From the NCBI GenBank assembly GCA_044226035.1, contig JBGAHT010000047.1, positions 1-22,941 of the forward strand: a stretch of 22,941 nt of DNA, given 5' to 3'. Source of the stretch: Pseudoluteimonas sp044226035 (lineage in GTDB: Bacteria; Pseudomonadota; Gammaproteobacteria; Xanthomonadales; Xanthomonadaceae). Of the stretch, positions 7,215-14,426 are shown piece by piece. Position 1 is the first letter of the stretch, and the number at the start of each line of letters is the position of its first letter. The translations under genes were made by a program, and so were the position numbers. The notes under the pieces were generated by a model, which had not been told where the DNA came from, made no database searches, and was given only the letters and a program-made list of their open reading frames with translations.

Positions 7215-8507
7215 TCAGTCGCGCGGCGGTTCCGCGCCTTCGTCGAGGCCGAGCGCGCCCTGCGCCTCGCCGCCGGGCAATGCTTCGACCCCGCGCAATT
7301 GCCGCTCGATCGCGCGCGTGCGCACGCCGGCCTGCTTGATGCTGTTCTGCACCGTGTCGAGCTGGCTGTGCGCCCTTTCCAGCACGCCGGCAAACTTGCC
7401 GAACTCGGCCTTGACCGTGGACAGCAGCTGCCAGACTTCGCTCGAGCGCTTTTCGATGGCGAGCGTGCGGAAGCCCATCTGCAACGCATTCAACACCGCG
7501 AGCAGCGTGGTCGGCCCGACCAGGGTGATGCGATGGTCGCGCTGCAACGCGTCGAACAGGCCCGGGCGGCGGATCGCCTCCGCGTACAGGCCCTCGGTCG
7601 GCAGGAACAGCAGCGCGAAATCGGTGGTATGCGGCGGCGCGACGTATTTCTCGCGGATCTTCTTCGCCTCCTCGCGCAGGCGCCGTTCCAGCGCGACGCC
7701 GGCCTGCTGCGCAAGCGCCGCGTCGGCGCGTTCGTGCGCATCGAGCAGGCGTTCGTAATCCTCGCGCGGGAACTTCGCGTCCACCGGCAGCCACACCGTG
7801 CCGTCGGCGCCGCCGGGCAGCTTCAGCGCGAATTCCACGCGTTCGTTCGAACCCGGCAGCGTCGCCACGTTCGCGGCGTACTGCTCGCGGGTGAGGATCT
7901 GCTCCAGCAGCGCGCCGAGCTGGGTTTCGCCGAAGGTGCCGCGGTCCTTGACGTTGGTCAGCACGCGCTTGAGGTCGCCGACGCCGCTGGCCAGCGACTG
8001 CATTTCGCCGAGCCCGCGCTGCACGGCCTCCAGCCGCTCCGAGACCAGGCGGAAGCTCTCGCCCAGGCGCGTTTCCAGCGTCGCCTGCAGTTTCTCGTCC
8101 ACCGTCGCGCGCATCTGTTCCAGCTTCTGTTCGTTGCCGGACTGCAGCGATTTCAATTGCGATTCCAGCGTCTGCCGCATCTCGCCGATGCGCTGCTCGT
8201 TGCGCGCGGTCAGCTCGCGCAACTGCAGCGACAGCGATTCGGCGAACTGCTGCTGGCCGCTGGCGAGTTCCAGCCGCGCCTTGTGCGCGTCGTCGGTCAG
8301 CGCCGCGCGCAACTCGTCCAGGCGCGAATCGGTGCGCTGGATGGAATCGGCCAATTGACCGCGCAATTCGCCACGCCCTTCCCGCTGCTCCTCGCGCAGG
8401 GCGCTTTCCAGCGCGCGTTCCGGGCGGCGCAGCAGGAGTACGATCAACAGCACCACGGCCAGCGCCGCCAGCACGGTTCCGATCAGCAGCAGGGTCTGGG
8501 TGTCCAT
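7215..8507 (-). CDS. rmuC: RmuC family DNA recombination protein
   Basis: RmuC proteins limit inversion at short repeats and are predicted to be nuclease-like, but the biochemical activity is not well defined. The protein is 430 residues. It has an N-terminal transmembrane segment (about 6-26), a long heptad-rich coiled coil (about 30-185, many E/R/Q/L) and the RmuC core (about 185-395) with VKDRGTFGETQLGALLEQIL, PVDAKFPREDYERL, FLPTEGLYAEA and LVGPTTLLAVLNALQMGFRT. The C-terminal tail is acidic. The start at 8507 has a TAGACT element 6 bases upstream and no clear Shine-Dalgarno. It is convergent with mlaA. Confidence 0.93.
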   Translation of the reverse strand: MDTQTLLLIGTVLAALAVVLLIVLLLRRPERALESALREEQREGRGELRGQLADSIQRTDSRLDELRAALTDDAHKARLELASGQQQFAESLSLQLRELTARNEQRIGEMRQTLESQLKSLQSGNEQKLEQMRATVDEKLQATLETRLGESFRLVSERLEAVQRGLGEMQSLASGVGDLKRVLTNVKDRGTFGETQLGALLEQILTREQYAANVATLPGSNERVEFALKLPGGADGTVWLPVDAKFPREDYERLLDAHERADAALAQQAGVALERRLREEAKKIREKYVAPPHTTDFALLFLPTEGLYAEAIRRPGLFDALQRDHRITLVGPTTLLAVLNALQMGFRTLAIEKRSSEVWQLLSTVKAEFGKFAGVLERAHSQLDTVQNSIKQAGVRTRAIERQLRGVEALPGGEAQGALGLDEGAEPPRD

Positions 8508-8519
8508 GCGGACAGTCTA
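8508..8519 (-). promoter_or_regulatory. Candidate -10 element for rmuC, predicting a leaderless transcript
   Basis: On the minus strand TAGACT (8519 to 8514) is followed by exactly 6 bases and then the rmuC ATG. The hexamer and spacing are identical to those before mlaA. No convincing -35 lies at the usual distance. Confidence 0.4.
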
Positions 8520-8555
8520 GCGGGATGGGTCGCGGGGAGTGAGACGAGCAAGTCG

Positions 8556-8602
8556 TTGTGGGTATTGTCCGTGTTTTCCGATAAAGAATTCAGAGGCGGG
8601 AG
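8556..8602 (+). promoter_or_regulatory. Candidate promoter and Shine-Dalgarno for the small membrane-protein gene
   Basis: TTGTGG at 8556-8561 and GATAAA at 8580-8585 are separated by 18 bases and form a reasonable sigma-70-like pair in an unusually AT-rich stretch. Purine-rich GAGGCGGGAG at 8593-8602 is a strong ribosome-binding site just before the ATG at 8604. Confidence 0.4.
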
Positions 8603-8603
8603 C

Positions 8604-8903
8604 ATGTTTGAGGGCAACAAGGTTCCAAAATATGGCTTGCTTGGACTGCTGCTGCCGTTTGCTTACCTATTTGCGATCTCATGGCAACCTCGTGCGAGTG
8701 ATCTGTTGCTCACCGGTGACGAAATGTACTGGCCCGAGGAGATTTTTATGTTCTTGTGCTTGATCCCAGTGTTCGCCACTTACTTTCTCAGTTTGTATCG
8801 AGCGCACCGTGCTGGCAGCTGGCCTTGGTTTTTGGGATGCCTGTTCATTTGGCCGCTTTCTTTCGTATACACCCTGATTTTCAATCGTGGCGATTCTCCA
8901 TAA
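8604..8903 (+). CDS. Hypothetical small membrane protein of atypical base composition
   Basis: This 99-residue protein is not recognised as any family. It shows about three hydrophobic segments: GLLGLLLPFAYLFAISW (about 11-27), IFMFLCLIPVFATYFLSLY (about 47-65) and PWFLGCLFIWPLSFVYTLIF (about 74-93). A polar, acidic stretch (LLTGDEMYWPEE) lies between the first two. The start at 8604 has a strong Shine-Dalgarno. G+C over 8641-8880 is 50% (120 of 240 counted), far below the neighbours, and codons ending in T or A are frequent. This suggests recent acquisition or an orphan gene. The next gene starts 3 bases after its stop. Confidence 0.7.
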   Translation: MFEGNKVPKYGLLGLLLPFAYLFAISWQPRASDLLLTGDEMYWPEEIFMFLCLIPVFATYFLSLYRAHRAGSWPWFLGCLFIWPLSFVYTLIFNRGDSP

Positions 8904-8906
8904 CCA

Positions 8907-9326
8907 ATGGATTTAGCCGCCATGTCGCTGATTCTCCCCATGGCCTTCCACGTCGCGTGGACGGCCTTGCTGTACGCGCTGCTGACCATCGCGCGCGCGC
9001 CGGCGGTCTGGGGTATCGGCCGCCGCGCCGACGGCGGCAATCCCTGGGCGATACTCGAACCGCGCATCAGCGCCAACCTGCGCAACCAGTTCGAATGGCC
9101 GCTGCTGTTCTACGTCGCCTGCCTGCTGTTGATCCAGTCCGGCGCGGTGGTTCGAACCGCAGTCGTGCTGGCGTGGATCTTCGTCGGTGGACGCGTGCTG
9201 CATAGCGCGGTGCAGATCCTGACAACCAACGTCCGCCTGCGCGGGCTGGTGTTCATGCTCAACTTCCTCGCCGTGCTCGGGCTATGGGCGTTGGTCGTGG
9301 CGCGGTACGCGAACGCAATGCCATGA
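8907..9326 (+). CDS. MAPEG family membrane protein
   Basis: MAPEG proteins are small four-helix membrane proteins. Characterised members include microsomal glutathione transferases and eicosanoid-synthesising enzymes; bacterial ones often lack an assigned substrate. This one is 139 residues with four hydrophobic segments (about 7-28, 63-80, 85-100 and 114-135). The family-like core is ILEPRISANLRNQFEWPLLF (N-x-x-x-Q-F-E-x-P), with a later GRVLHSAVQ. The start is uncertain: ATG 8907 and ATG 8922 are both possible and neither has a good ribosome-binding site. Its stop overlaps the next gene (ATGA). Confidence 0.8.
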   Translation: MDLAAMSLILPMAFHVAWTALLYALLTIARAPAVWGIGRRADGGNPWAILEPRISANLRNQFEWPLLFYVACLLLIQSGAVVRTAVVLAWIFVGGRVLHSAVQILTTNVRLRGLVFMLNFLAVLGLWALVVARYANAMP

Positions 9327-9733
9327 CCTCGTCCGCCGGCTATTCCGGAACGCCATTGCCGAAGAAGCTCGGCCTCGCGCCGGGAATGCGCGTGTGCTCC
9401 TTCGGCTGCGACGATTACGCGGCGCTGGTCGGCGCCGGCGACCTCGGCCTGGCGATGCAGGCGAAGCCGGATGCGACCACCGACCTCGTGCACCTGTTCG
9501 CGACACGGCGCGGGGAACTGGAAGCCTGGCTGCCGAAGCTGCGCCGCGCGTTGCGACCGGACGCGACGCTGTGGGTGTCGTGGCCGAAGAAATCCTCGAA
9601 GGTCGACACCGACATCGTTGAAGGCACGATCCGCGAGGTCGCGTTGCCGCTGGGCTTCGTCGACGTCAAGGTCTGCGCGGTCGACGCGGTCTGGTCCGGG
9701 CTGAAGCTGGTGCTGCGCAAGCAACTGCGGTGA
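9323..9733 (+). CDS. DUF3052 family protein
   Basis: This is a 136-residue soluble protein. The opening GYSGTPLPKKLGLAPG and the later LWVSWPKKSSKVDTDIVEG and EVALPLGFVDVKVCAVDAVW are characteristic of the DUF3052 family. No reaction is established. The glycine-containing segment after the start (LAPGMRVCSFGCDDY) loosely resembles a nucleotide- or SAM-binding turn, but that is only an impression. The gene starts within the MAPEG gene stop (ATGA), which implies coupled translation. Confidence 0.8.
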   Translation: MTSSAGYSGTPLPKKLGLAPGMRVCSFGCDDYAALVGAGDLGLAMQAKPDATTDLVHLFATRRGELEAWLPKLRRALRPDATLWVSWPKKSSKVDTDIVEGTIREVALPLGFVDVKVCAVDAVWSGLKLVLRKQLR

Positions 9734-9747
9734 AGCCGCGGACGCGA

Positions 9748-9776
9748 TAGGCTTGCGTTCCCTTCGCGAAGGCGAG
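9748..9776 (+). promoter_or_regulatory. Candidate -10 and palindromic Shine-Dalgarno before the ICMT-like gene
   Basis: TAGGCT at 9748-9753 could be a -10. CCTTCGCGAAGG at 9761-9772 is a perfect 12-base palindrome whose right half forms part of the Shine-Dalgarno (GAAGGCGAG, 9768-9776) for the ATG at 9780. A hairpin here would occlude the ribosome-binding site. Confidence 0.3.
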
Positions 9777-9779
9777 CCC

Positions 9780-10382
9780 ATGCCCCCGTTCTTCGAACAT
9801 GCGCTGCGGCTGTGCTGGCTCGCCTTCCTCGGCTACTGGCTGTGGTCCGCGCGCAAGGTCAAGGCGCCGAAACTGCGGGAACCGCTGGCCAGGCGCTTCC
9901 TCGTCCACTGGCTGCCGCTGGTCGTCGCGGTACTGCTGCTCGGCCCGGGCGAGTGGTTCGGCCATTCCTGGTTGCGCGAGCAGTTCGTGCCGCACACCAC
10001 GCCGGTCTATTCCATCGGCCTGCTCCTGTGCATCGCCGGCACCGCGCTCGCGATCTGGTCGCGCGCCATCCTCGGCGCGAACTGGAGCGCGCAGGTGCAG
10101 ATCAAGCAAGGCCATGAATTGATCCAGCGCGGGCCGTACACGCGCATCCGCCACCCGATCTACACCGGGCTCATCCTGTTGTTCGCCGGCAACGCGCTGA
10201 TGGTCGGCGACTGGCGCGGCGTGCTCGCGGTCGCGATCGTGGTGGTCTCGTTCTGGCGCAAGTACCTGCTCGAGGAAAAGCTGCTCGCGCGGGAATTCGG
10301 CCCGGCCTACGCCGAGTACCGCAAGCGCACCTCCCCGCTGTTCCCGTTCCTGCGCCTGCCTGCCCGGGACCCTTCGCCATGA
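9780..10382 (+). CDS. Isoprenylcysteine carboxyl methyltransferase (ICMT/PEMT-like) family membrane protein
   Basis: This is a 200-residue integral membrane protein with hydrophobic segments near 8-23, 42-57, 76-95, 127-142 and 146-159. The C-terminal half has the SAM-binding signature of the ICMT/phospholipid methyltransferase superfamily: GPYTRIRHPIYTG (118-130), then a hydrophobic hairpin and EEKLLAREFGPAYAEYR (165-181). The bacterial substrate is unknown; prenyl-cysteine is not expected. An alternative upstream TTG start at 9753 is less likely because ATG 9780 has a good ribosome-binding site. The stop overlaps the next gene (ATGA). Confidence 0.82.
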   Translation: MPPFFEHALRLCWLAFLGYWLWSARKVKAPKLREPLARRFLVHWLPLVVAVLLLGPGEWFGHSWLREQFVPHTTPVYSIGLLLCIAGTALAIWSRAILGANWSAQVQIKQGHELIQRGPYTRIRHPIYTGLILLFAGNALMVGDWRGVLAVAIVVVSFWRKYLLEEKLLAREFGPAYAEYRKRTSPLFPFLRLPARDPSP

Positions 10383-10870
10383 CCACGCCCGCCGACGGCC
10401 ACTGCACCTGCGGCGCGGTGCGCTATCGCATCGCGGTCGCGCCGATCATCGTCCACGCCTGCCACTGCAGCTGGTGCCAGCGCGAAACCGGCACGGCGTT
10501 CGCATGGAACGCGCTGGTTGAACGCGACCGCCTCGACGTGCTCGCGGGCGAGGATGCGCTGGAGGAAGTCGCCACGCCCTCGGCCAGCGGCAAGGGCCAG
10601 CGCGTCATGCGCTGCAGGCATTGCCGGGTCGCGCTGTGGAGCCACTATCCCGGTGGCGGCAACGCGATCGCATTCGTGCGCGTGGGCACGCTGCGGCATC
10701 CGAACGATTTCCCGCCGGACGCGCACATCTTCACTTCGACCAGGCAGCCGTGGCTGGCATTGCCCGCGGGCACGAACGCCTACGCCGAGTTCTACGACCC
10801 CAAGACCGTGTGGAGCGACGAACAGCGCGCGCGCTACCGCGCGGCCAAGCAGCGCGCGGGCGAGGCCTGA
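10379..10870 (+). CDS. GFA family zinc protein (glutathione-dependent formaldehyde-activating enzyme-like)
   Basis: The protein is 163 residues. The GFA/CENP-V fold binds zinc through conserved cysteines, all visible here: C9-T-C11 in GHCTCGAVRY, C28-H-C30-S-W-C33 in ACHCSWCQRETG, and C79-R-H-C82. Gfa of Paracoccus was described as accelerating formaldehyde-glutathione adduct formation. Most family members have no proven reaction, so a formaldehyde role here is only possible. The gene starts inside the preceding stop codon (ATGA) and is the last of the rightward cluster. Confidence 0.88.
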   Translation: MTTPADGHCTCGAVRYRIAVAPIIVHACHCSWCQRETGTAFAWNALVERDRLDVLAGEDALEEVATPSASGKGQRVMRCRHCRVALWSHYPGGGNAIAFVRVGTLRHPNDFPPDAHIFTSTRQPWLALPAGTNAYAEFYDPKTVWSDEQRARYRAAKQRAGEA

Positions 10871-10880
10871 GGCGCCCGGT

Positions 10881-10920
10881 CCAGCGTCAACGCGCCCGAC
10901 GCTAGGCGTTATCGCGCTGG
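10881..10920. terminator. Weak candidate bidirectional terminator between convergent genes
   Basis: The gap between the GFA gene and the leftward EIIC-EAL gene carries nested inverted repeats: CCAGCG (10881-10886) with CGCTGG (10915-10920), and AACGC (10889-10893) with GCGTT (10906-10910). An alternative stem pairs AGCGTC (10883-10888) with GACGCT (10898-10903). There is no T-tract on either side, and the structure includes the EIIC-EAL stop codon. Confidence 0.3.
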
Positions 10921-13008
10921 CGTCGCGTTTTGGTCGGGGCGGCCGTCGAAGCCCGGCAGCGGGCGCCCGGATTCGATCAGTTCGCGCATCGCCGACCACG
11001 GCATCGGTCGCGCCAGCAGGTAGCCCTGGACGCGATCCGCGCCGCAGGCCTGCAGGAACCGCAGCTGCTCGATCCGCTCCACGCCCTCCACGCACACGCT
11101 CATCTCGAGCTTCTTCGCGAAGTCGATGACGCCGTTCAACAGCTGCTTGCCGCGCGGTTGCTCGAACGCGGCATCGAGCATCGACTTGTCGATCTTCATC
11201 TCCGCCACCCCGAGCTGCGCGAGCCTGGAAAGCGAGGAATAGCCGGTGCCGAAATCGTCGATCGCCAGGCGGATGCCGTTGCTGCGCAGCAGCGCGATCG
11301 AGGACAGGATCGTGCCGAGCTTGTCCGGCAATTCGTCCTCGACGATCTCCACCCCGAGCGGCAGCATGCGCCCGACTTCGATGAGGCGCTCGAGCAGGCG
11401 CACGTCGAGCAGGGACTTCGGGTGGACGTTGATCTGTATCACCGGCAGCGGCACGCGGCTCGCGTCCCATTCGTTCCACTCCGGGGCCAGGTTCTCGACC
11501 ACCCAGCCGTCGATATCGGTCGACAGGTGCGCGCGCTTCAGCGCACCGAGGAACGTCGGCGGGAGCAGGCCGCGCTGCGGGTGATTGAGCCGCAGCAGCG
11601 ATTCGACGGCGACGATGCGTCCGTCGCTGATGCGCACGATGGGCTGGTAGTGCATGCACAGCGTGCCCGCCCGCAGAAGCGCCAGCGCATCGCGCAATTC
11701 GTCGTCGTCGTTCGGGGCCGGGTCGAGGACGTCGGATTCGATGTAGGCGACCGGTCGTTCCGGATCCAGCCGGAACCGGTCCTTGAACTCGAGCATGTTC
11801 ACGTCCAGCGCGCGTTGCGCGGCTTCCCAGCGGCGGATGAACGGAATGTAGACCGCGATCGCCATCGCCAGGTTGAAGGCCGCGAGCGCGACCGCGGCCC
11901 AACTGCCGCGCGTGGCCAGCCATGCGCCCAGCAGCGGCGGCGCGGTCCAGCCGGGCGCCACCGTCGGAACCGGGACGAGGCCGTTGGCGATGGCGAAGTA
12001 GGCGACGCTGGTGCAGGCCAGCGGCGCCAGCACGAACGGGATCACCAGGTAGCGATTGAAGATGACCGGCAGGCCGTAGATCAGCAGTTCGTTGACGTTG
12101 AAGCACAGGATGGGCAGGGCGGACGAGCAGATCAGGCGCTTGGTGCGGGAACGGGAGACCAGCAGCACGGCCAGCGCGAGCGCGAGCGCGGTTCCGCTGC
12201 CGCCCAAGTGCACGAACGCCGAAAACGCCGGCGTGGGAAACAGGTGCGGCGCGGCATGCCCGGCCGCTTGCGCGGCCAGGTTTTCGTTGAAATTGTTGTT
12301 CAGGTCCCCTACCCATGGCGCCAGCGCCACGGTCCCGTGGATGCCGGCCGTCCACAGCGCGCTCAACGCCATGGAATACCCCAGTAGCCCGGCGAAGCTG
12401 TCCGCCCAGGTGGTGTTCGCATGCCAGGCATCGACCCGCAGGAAGCGCAGGAGGACAGGCATCCCCTGGTTCACCGCGACCATGACGCCGACGATCGCCA
12501 GCGTCGGCAGCACGTAGTTGAGGAAGCGGCGGATGTAGGCGTTCTGTTGCGGCGAACGGAACAGCTGCAGCATCGAAACCCGTTCCAGGCGCGACATGGC
12601 CCACGGGATGCCGGGGCCGATCGCCAGCGAATACAGGTTGCCGGACAGGGTGATGTCGTTGATGCGCAGCCCGGCGCTTTCGTCCAGGGTCAGGACCATC
12701 AGCAGGTACACGAACAGCGACAGCACCACCGAGTACGGCCGATTGCTGCCGTACAGGGTGGCGGCGTGGTAGGAGATGGTGCATACCGACAGCGCCGGCA
12801 GGACCGAGAGCACGAATTTGTGCGTGTAGTACAGCAAGTCGCGCAGCGCTTGCGTTCCGCTCGTGTCGAAGAACAGCCCGATCGCCGCGGCCGTGGCGAT
12901 GGCGATGCCCTGCAGCAGGATCAAAGGCAACAGGGTCGCGTACCCGGTGCGGATCGCGACGAGCGGCTTCCAGCCCGAAACGGTTCTGAGCAAGTTCCCC
13001 GACCTCAT
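10909..13008 (-). CDS. PTS EIIC (cellobiose/lactose-type) - EAL fusion, predicted sugar-sensing c-di-GMP phosphodiesterase
   Basis: This 699-residue protein fuses two domains. Residues about 15-395 form a polytopic membrane domain of the lactose/cellobiose PTS EIIC family, with the IHG motif (223-225), HLGGSGTALALAL (267-279) and FNVNELLIYGLP (303-314), where Glu307 matches the conserved substrate-site glutamate. Residues about 435-685 form an EAL domain. Its catalytic residues all seem present: Glu469 in ESLLR, Asn527 in INVHP, Glu554 in VEIVE, Asp584-Asp585 in DDFGTGYSS, Lys605 in MKIDK, Glu641 in VEGVE and Gln661 in QGY. Active c-di-GMP hydrolysis is therefore predicted. No EIIA, EIIB, sugar hydrolase or GGDEF gene lies nearby, so the EIIC part may be a sensor rather than a transporter. 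There is no GGDEF domain. Confidence 0.9.
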   Translation of the reverse strand: MRSGNLLRTVSGWKPLVAIRTGYATLLPLILLQGIAIATAAAIGLFFDTSGTQALRDLLYYTHKFVLSVLPALSVCTISYHAATLYGSNRPYSVVLSLFVYLLMVLTLDESAGLRINDITLSGNLYSLAIGPGIPWAMSRLERVSMLQLFRSPQQNAYIRRFLNYVLPTLAIVGVMVAVNQGMPVLLRFLRVDAWHANTTWADSFAGLLGYSMALSALWTAGIHGTVALAPWVGDLNNNFNENLAAQAAGHAAPHLFPTPAFSAFVHLGGSGTALALALAVLLVSRSRTKRLICSSALPILCFNVNELLIYGLPVIFNRYLVIPFVLAPLACTSVAYFAIANGLVPVPTVAPGWTAPPLLGAWLATRGSWAAVALAAFNLAMAIAVYIPFIRRWEAAQRALDVNMLEFKDRFRLDPERPVAYIESDVLDPAPNDDDELRDALALLRAGTLCMHYQPIVRISDGRIVAVESLLRLNHPQRGLLPPTFLGALKRAHLSTDIDGWVVENLAPEWNEWDASRVPLPVIQINVHPKSLLDVRLLERLIEVGRMLPLGVEIVEDELPDKLGTILSSIALLRSNGIRLAIDDFGTGYSSLSRLAQLGVAEMKIDKSMLDAAFEQPRGKQLLNGVIDFAKKLEMSVCVEGVERIEQLRFLQACGADRVQGYLLARPMPWSAMRELIESGRPLPGFDGRPDQNATPAR

Positions 13009-13033
13009 TTCCGATCCTTCGGATCGACTTTAG
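13009..13033 (-). promoter_or_regulatory. Candidate -10 and hairpin-embedded Shine-Dalgarno for the EIIC-EAL gene
   Basis: Read on the minus strand, TAAAGT (13032 to 13027) is a -10-like element. Next comes CGATCCGAAGGATCG (13026 to 13012), a 6-base-pair inverted repeat with a GAA loop. The Shine-Dalgarno GAAGGA sits in the loop and 3' arm, 6 bases before the ATG. If the -10 is right, transcription would start within the repeat, so it could be a DNA operator rather than an RNA hairpin. Confidence 0.35.
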
Positions 13034-13114
13034 CTTCGTCCCTTGCGCCCATGTAGCACGTCCCGTGTCGGGCAGCCAGTCCGGTCGCGGGCGGCGGTTC
13101 CGGCCGGCCTTGCG

Positions 13115-14284
13115 CTAGCCGAGCACCCGGCAGAACACCGCCTTGAGGTAACGCGATTCGGGCACCTGCGCCAGGAACGGATGGTCGGGGCCGGCGCCGG
13201 CGACCTTGAGCACCTGCACCGTGCGCCCGGCGTAGAACGCGGCGCGGCGCAGCATGTCGAGGAACTGTTCCTCGCCCACCAGTCCGGTGCAGCTGAAGGT
13301 GGCGAACAACCCGCCGGGCTTGACCACGCCCAGCGCGAGCTTGTTCATGTCGAGGTACTTCTTCAGCGCGGCGATCACCTGCTCGCGGTCGCGGGTCATC
13401 TTCGCCGGGTCGAGGATCACCACGTCGAACTGTTCGCCGTTGTTCGCCGCGTCGCGCAGCCACGGGAAGATGTCGGCCTGGACGAAGCGCGGCTTCACCC
13501 GGTTGAGGTGCGCGTTCTCCTTCGCGATCTCGATCACCGCCGCGTCGATGTCGATGCCGACCACCTCGCTCGCGCCGCGCGCGGCGGCGTACACCGCGAA
13601 GCCGCCGGTGTTGCAGCACAGGTCGAGCACGCGCCGGCCCGCGCACTGCCGCGACAGCCATTCGCGGTTCTCGCGCTGGTCGGCGAAGAAGCCGGTCTTG
13701 TGCGCGCCGGCCGGATCGGCGCGGAAGCGGATTCCGTGTTCGCTGACGATCGCCGGCTGGGTGCCGAGCGTGTCCTTGTAGTCGAACGATTCCTGCTTCT
13801 GCACGTGTTCGTCGGCGAAGCTGTGGAAGCGGCAGCCGGGGAACAGCTCGCGCAGCGCGTTGAAGATCCATTCGCGGTGCCGCCACGCGCCGGCGCTGAA
13901 GAACTCGACCACCAGCAAGTCGTCGTAGCGATCGACGACGAGGCCGCTGATGCCGTCGCCCTCGCTGTGGAACACGCGCCAGGCGTTCGAGGCCTCGTCG
14001 AGCTTGAGGATGTTGCGCCGCAGGTTCACCGCCTCGCCGATCTTGCGCGCGAACCAGGCCGCGTCGGCCGGCACGTCCGGGTCGGTTTCGAGCATGCGCA
14101 GGGCGATGCGCGAATGGCCGTTGTAGAAGCCGCGGCCGATCCAGGTGCCGTCCACCCCGGCGACCTCGACGATGCTGCCGGGCTTGGGCCGCTGCGCGGG
14201 CTTCTCGACCAGGCGCTGGAAGATCCACGGGTGGGTGGAATGCCAGGCGTTCTTGAGGCGGACGGTGGGCAGCGGCTCGTTCAT
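13115..14284 (-). CDS. rlmI: RlmI-like class I SAM-dependent 23S rRNA (cytosine-5) methyltransferase
   Basis: RlmI methylates C1962 of 23S rRNA; this protein belongs to that class of PUA-plus-Rossmann enzymes. The 389 residues comprise an N-terminal PUA-like domain (about 1-75; LKNAWHSTHPWIFQRLVEKP), a middle domain with GDGISGLVVDRYDDLLVVEF and the methyltransferase core. Visible core motifs are AGAHKTGFFADQRENR, SAM motif I VLDLCCNTGGFAVYAA, the acidic VVGIDID, DPAKMTR (equivalent of DPPKF) and the catalytic cysteine in FSCTGLV. The start is not certain: ATG 14284 (MNEPLPTVRL) fits homology, and an in-frame GTG at 14299 is also possible. Neither has a clear Shine-Dalgarno. The exact target nucleotide is inferred from the family. 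Confidence 0.88.
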   Translation of the reverse strand: MNEPLPTVRLKNAWHSTHPWIFQRLVEKPAQRPKPGSIVEVAGVDGTWIGRGFYNGHSRIALRMLETDPDVPADAAWFARKIGEAVNLRRNILKLDEASNAWRVFHSEGDGISGLVVDRYDDLLVVEFFSAGAWRHREWIFNALRELFPGCRFHSFADEHVQKQESFDYKDTLGTQPAIVSEHGIRFRADPAGAHKTGFFADQRENREWLSRQCAGRRVLDLCCNTGGFAVYAAARGASEVVGIDIDAAVIEIAKENAHLNRVKPRFVQADIFPWLRDAANNGEQFDVVILDPAKMTRDREQVIAALKKYLDMNKLALGVVKPGGLFATFSCTGLVGEEQFLDMLRRAAFYAGRTVQVLKVAGAGPDHPFLAQVPESRYLKAVFCRVLG

Positions 14285-14319
14285 GAATGCGGCGTTCACG
14301 GCGACGGACGCCGGATCGG

Positions 14320-14327
14320 CTATTGTC
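14320..14327. promoter_or_regulatory. Shared divergent -10 region for terC riboswitch transcript and rlmI
   Basis: Forward TATTGT (14321-14326) would start transcription near 14333, at the first bases of the riboswitch. On the minus strand GACAAT (14327 to 14322) could serve rlmI with a leader of about 30 bases. The two candidate -10 elements overlap almost completely, so the promoters would compete. -35 elements are not obvious. Confidence 0.4.
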
Positions 14328-14331
14328 GCCC

Positions 14332-14426
14332 AAGAAGGGGAGTAACTCCGCGCGCGGTCGTCGTCATGACGGGTCCACCAGACCCCGGCGCCGCGGCAGG
14401 CCACCGGCCTGCGAGTGAGACCTTCG
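14332..14426 (+). ncRNA. yybP-ykoY family manganese riboswitch aptamer upstream of terC
   Basis: The sequence has the family's landmarks. P1 pairs GAAGG (14334-14338) with CCTTC (14421-14425). The conserved GGGGAGTA (14337-14344) follows the 5' P1 strand, the second-leg element CGTCGTCA lies at 14359-14366, and the 3' element GTGAGACC is at 14415-14422. Two clear hairpins fill the interior: GGGTC-CACCA-GACCC (14371-14385) and GCAGGCC-ACC-GGCCTGC (14396-14412). yybP-ykoY RNAs bind Mn2+ and commonly precede mntP or TerC-family genes (alx, ykoY), as here. I identified it by eye; a covariance search would settle it. Confidence 0.9.
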
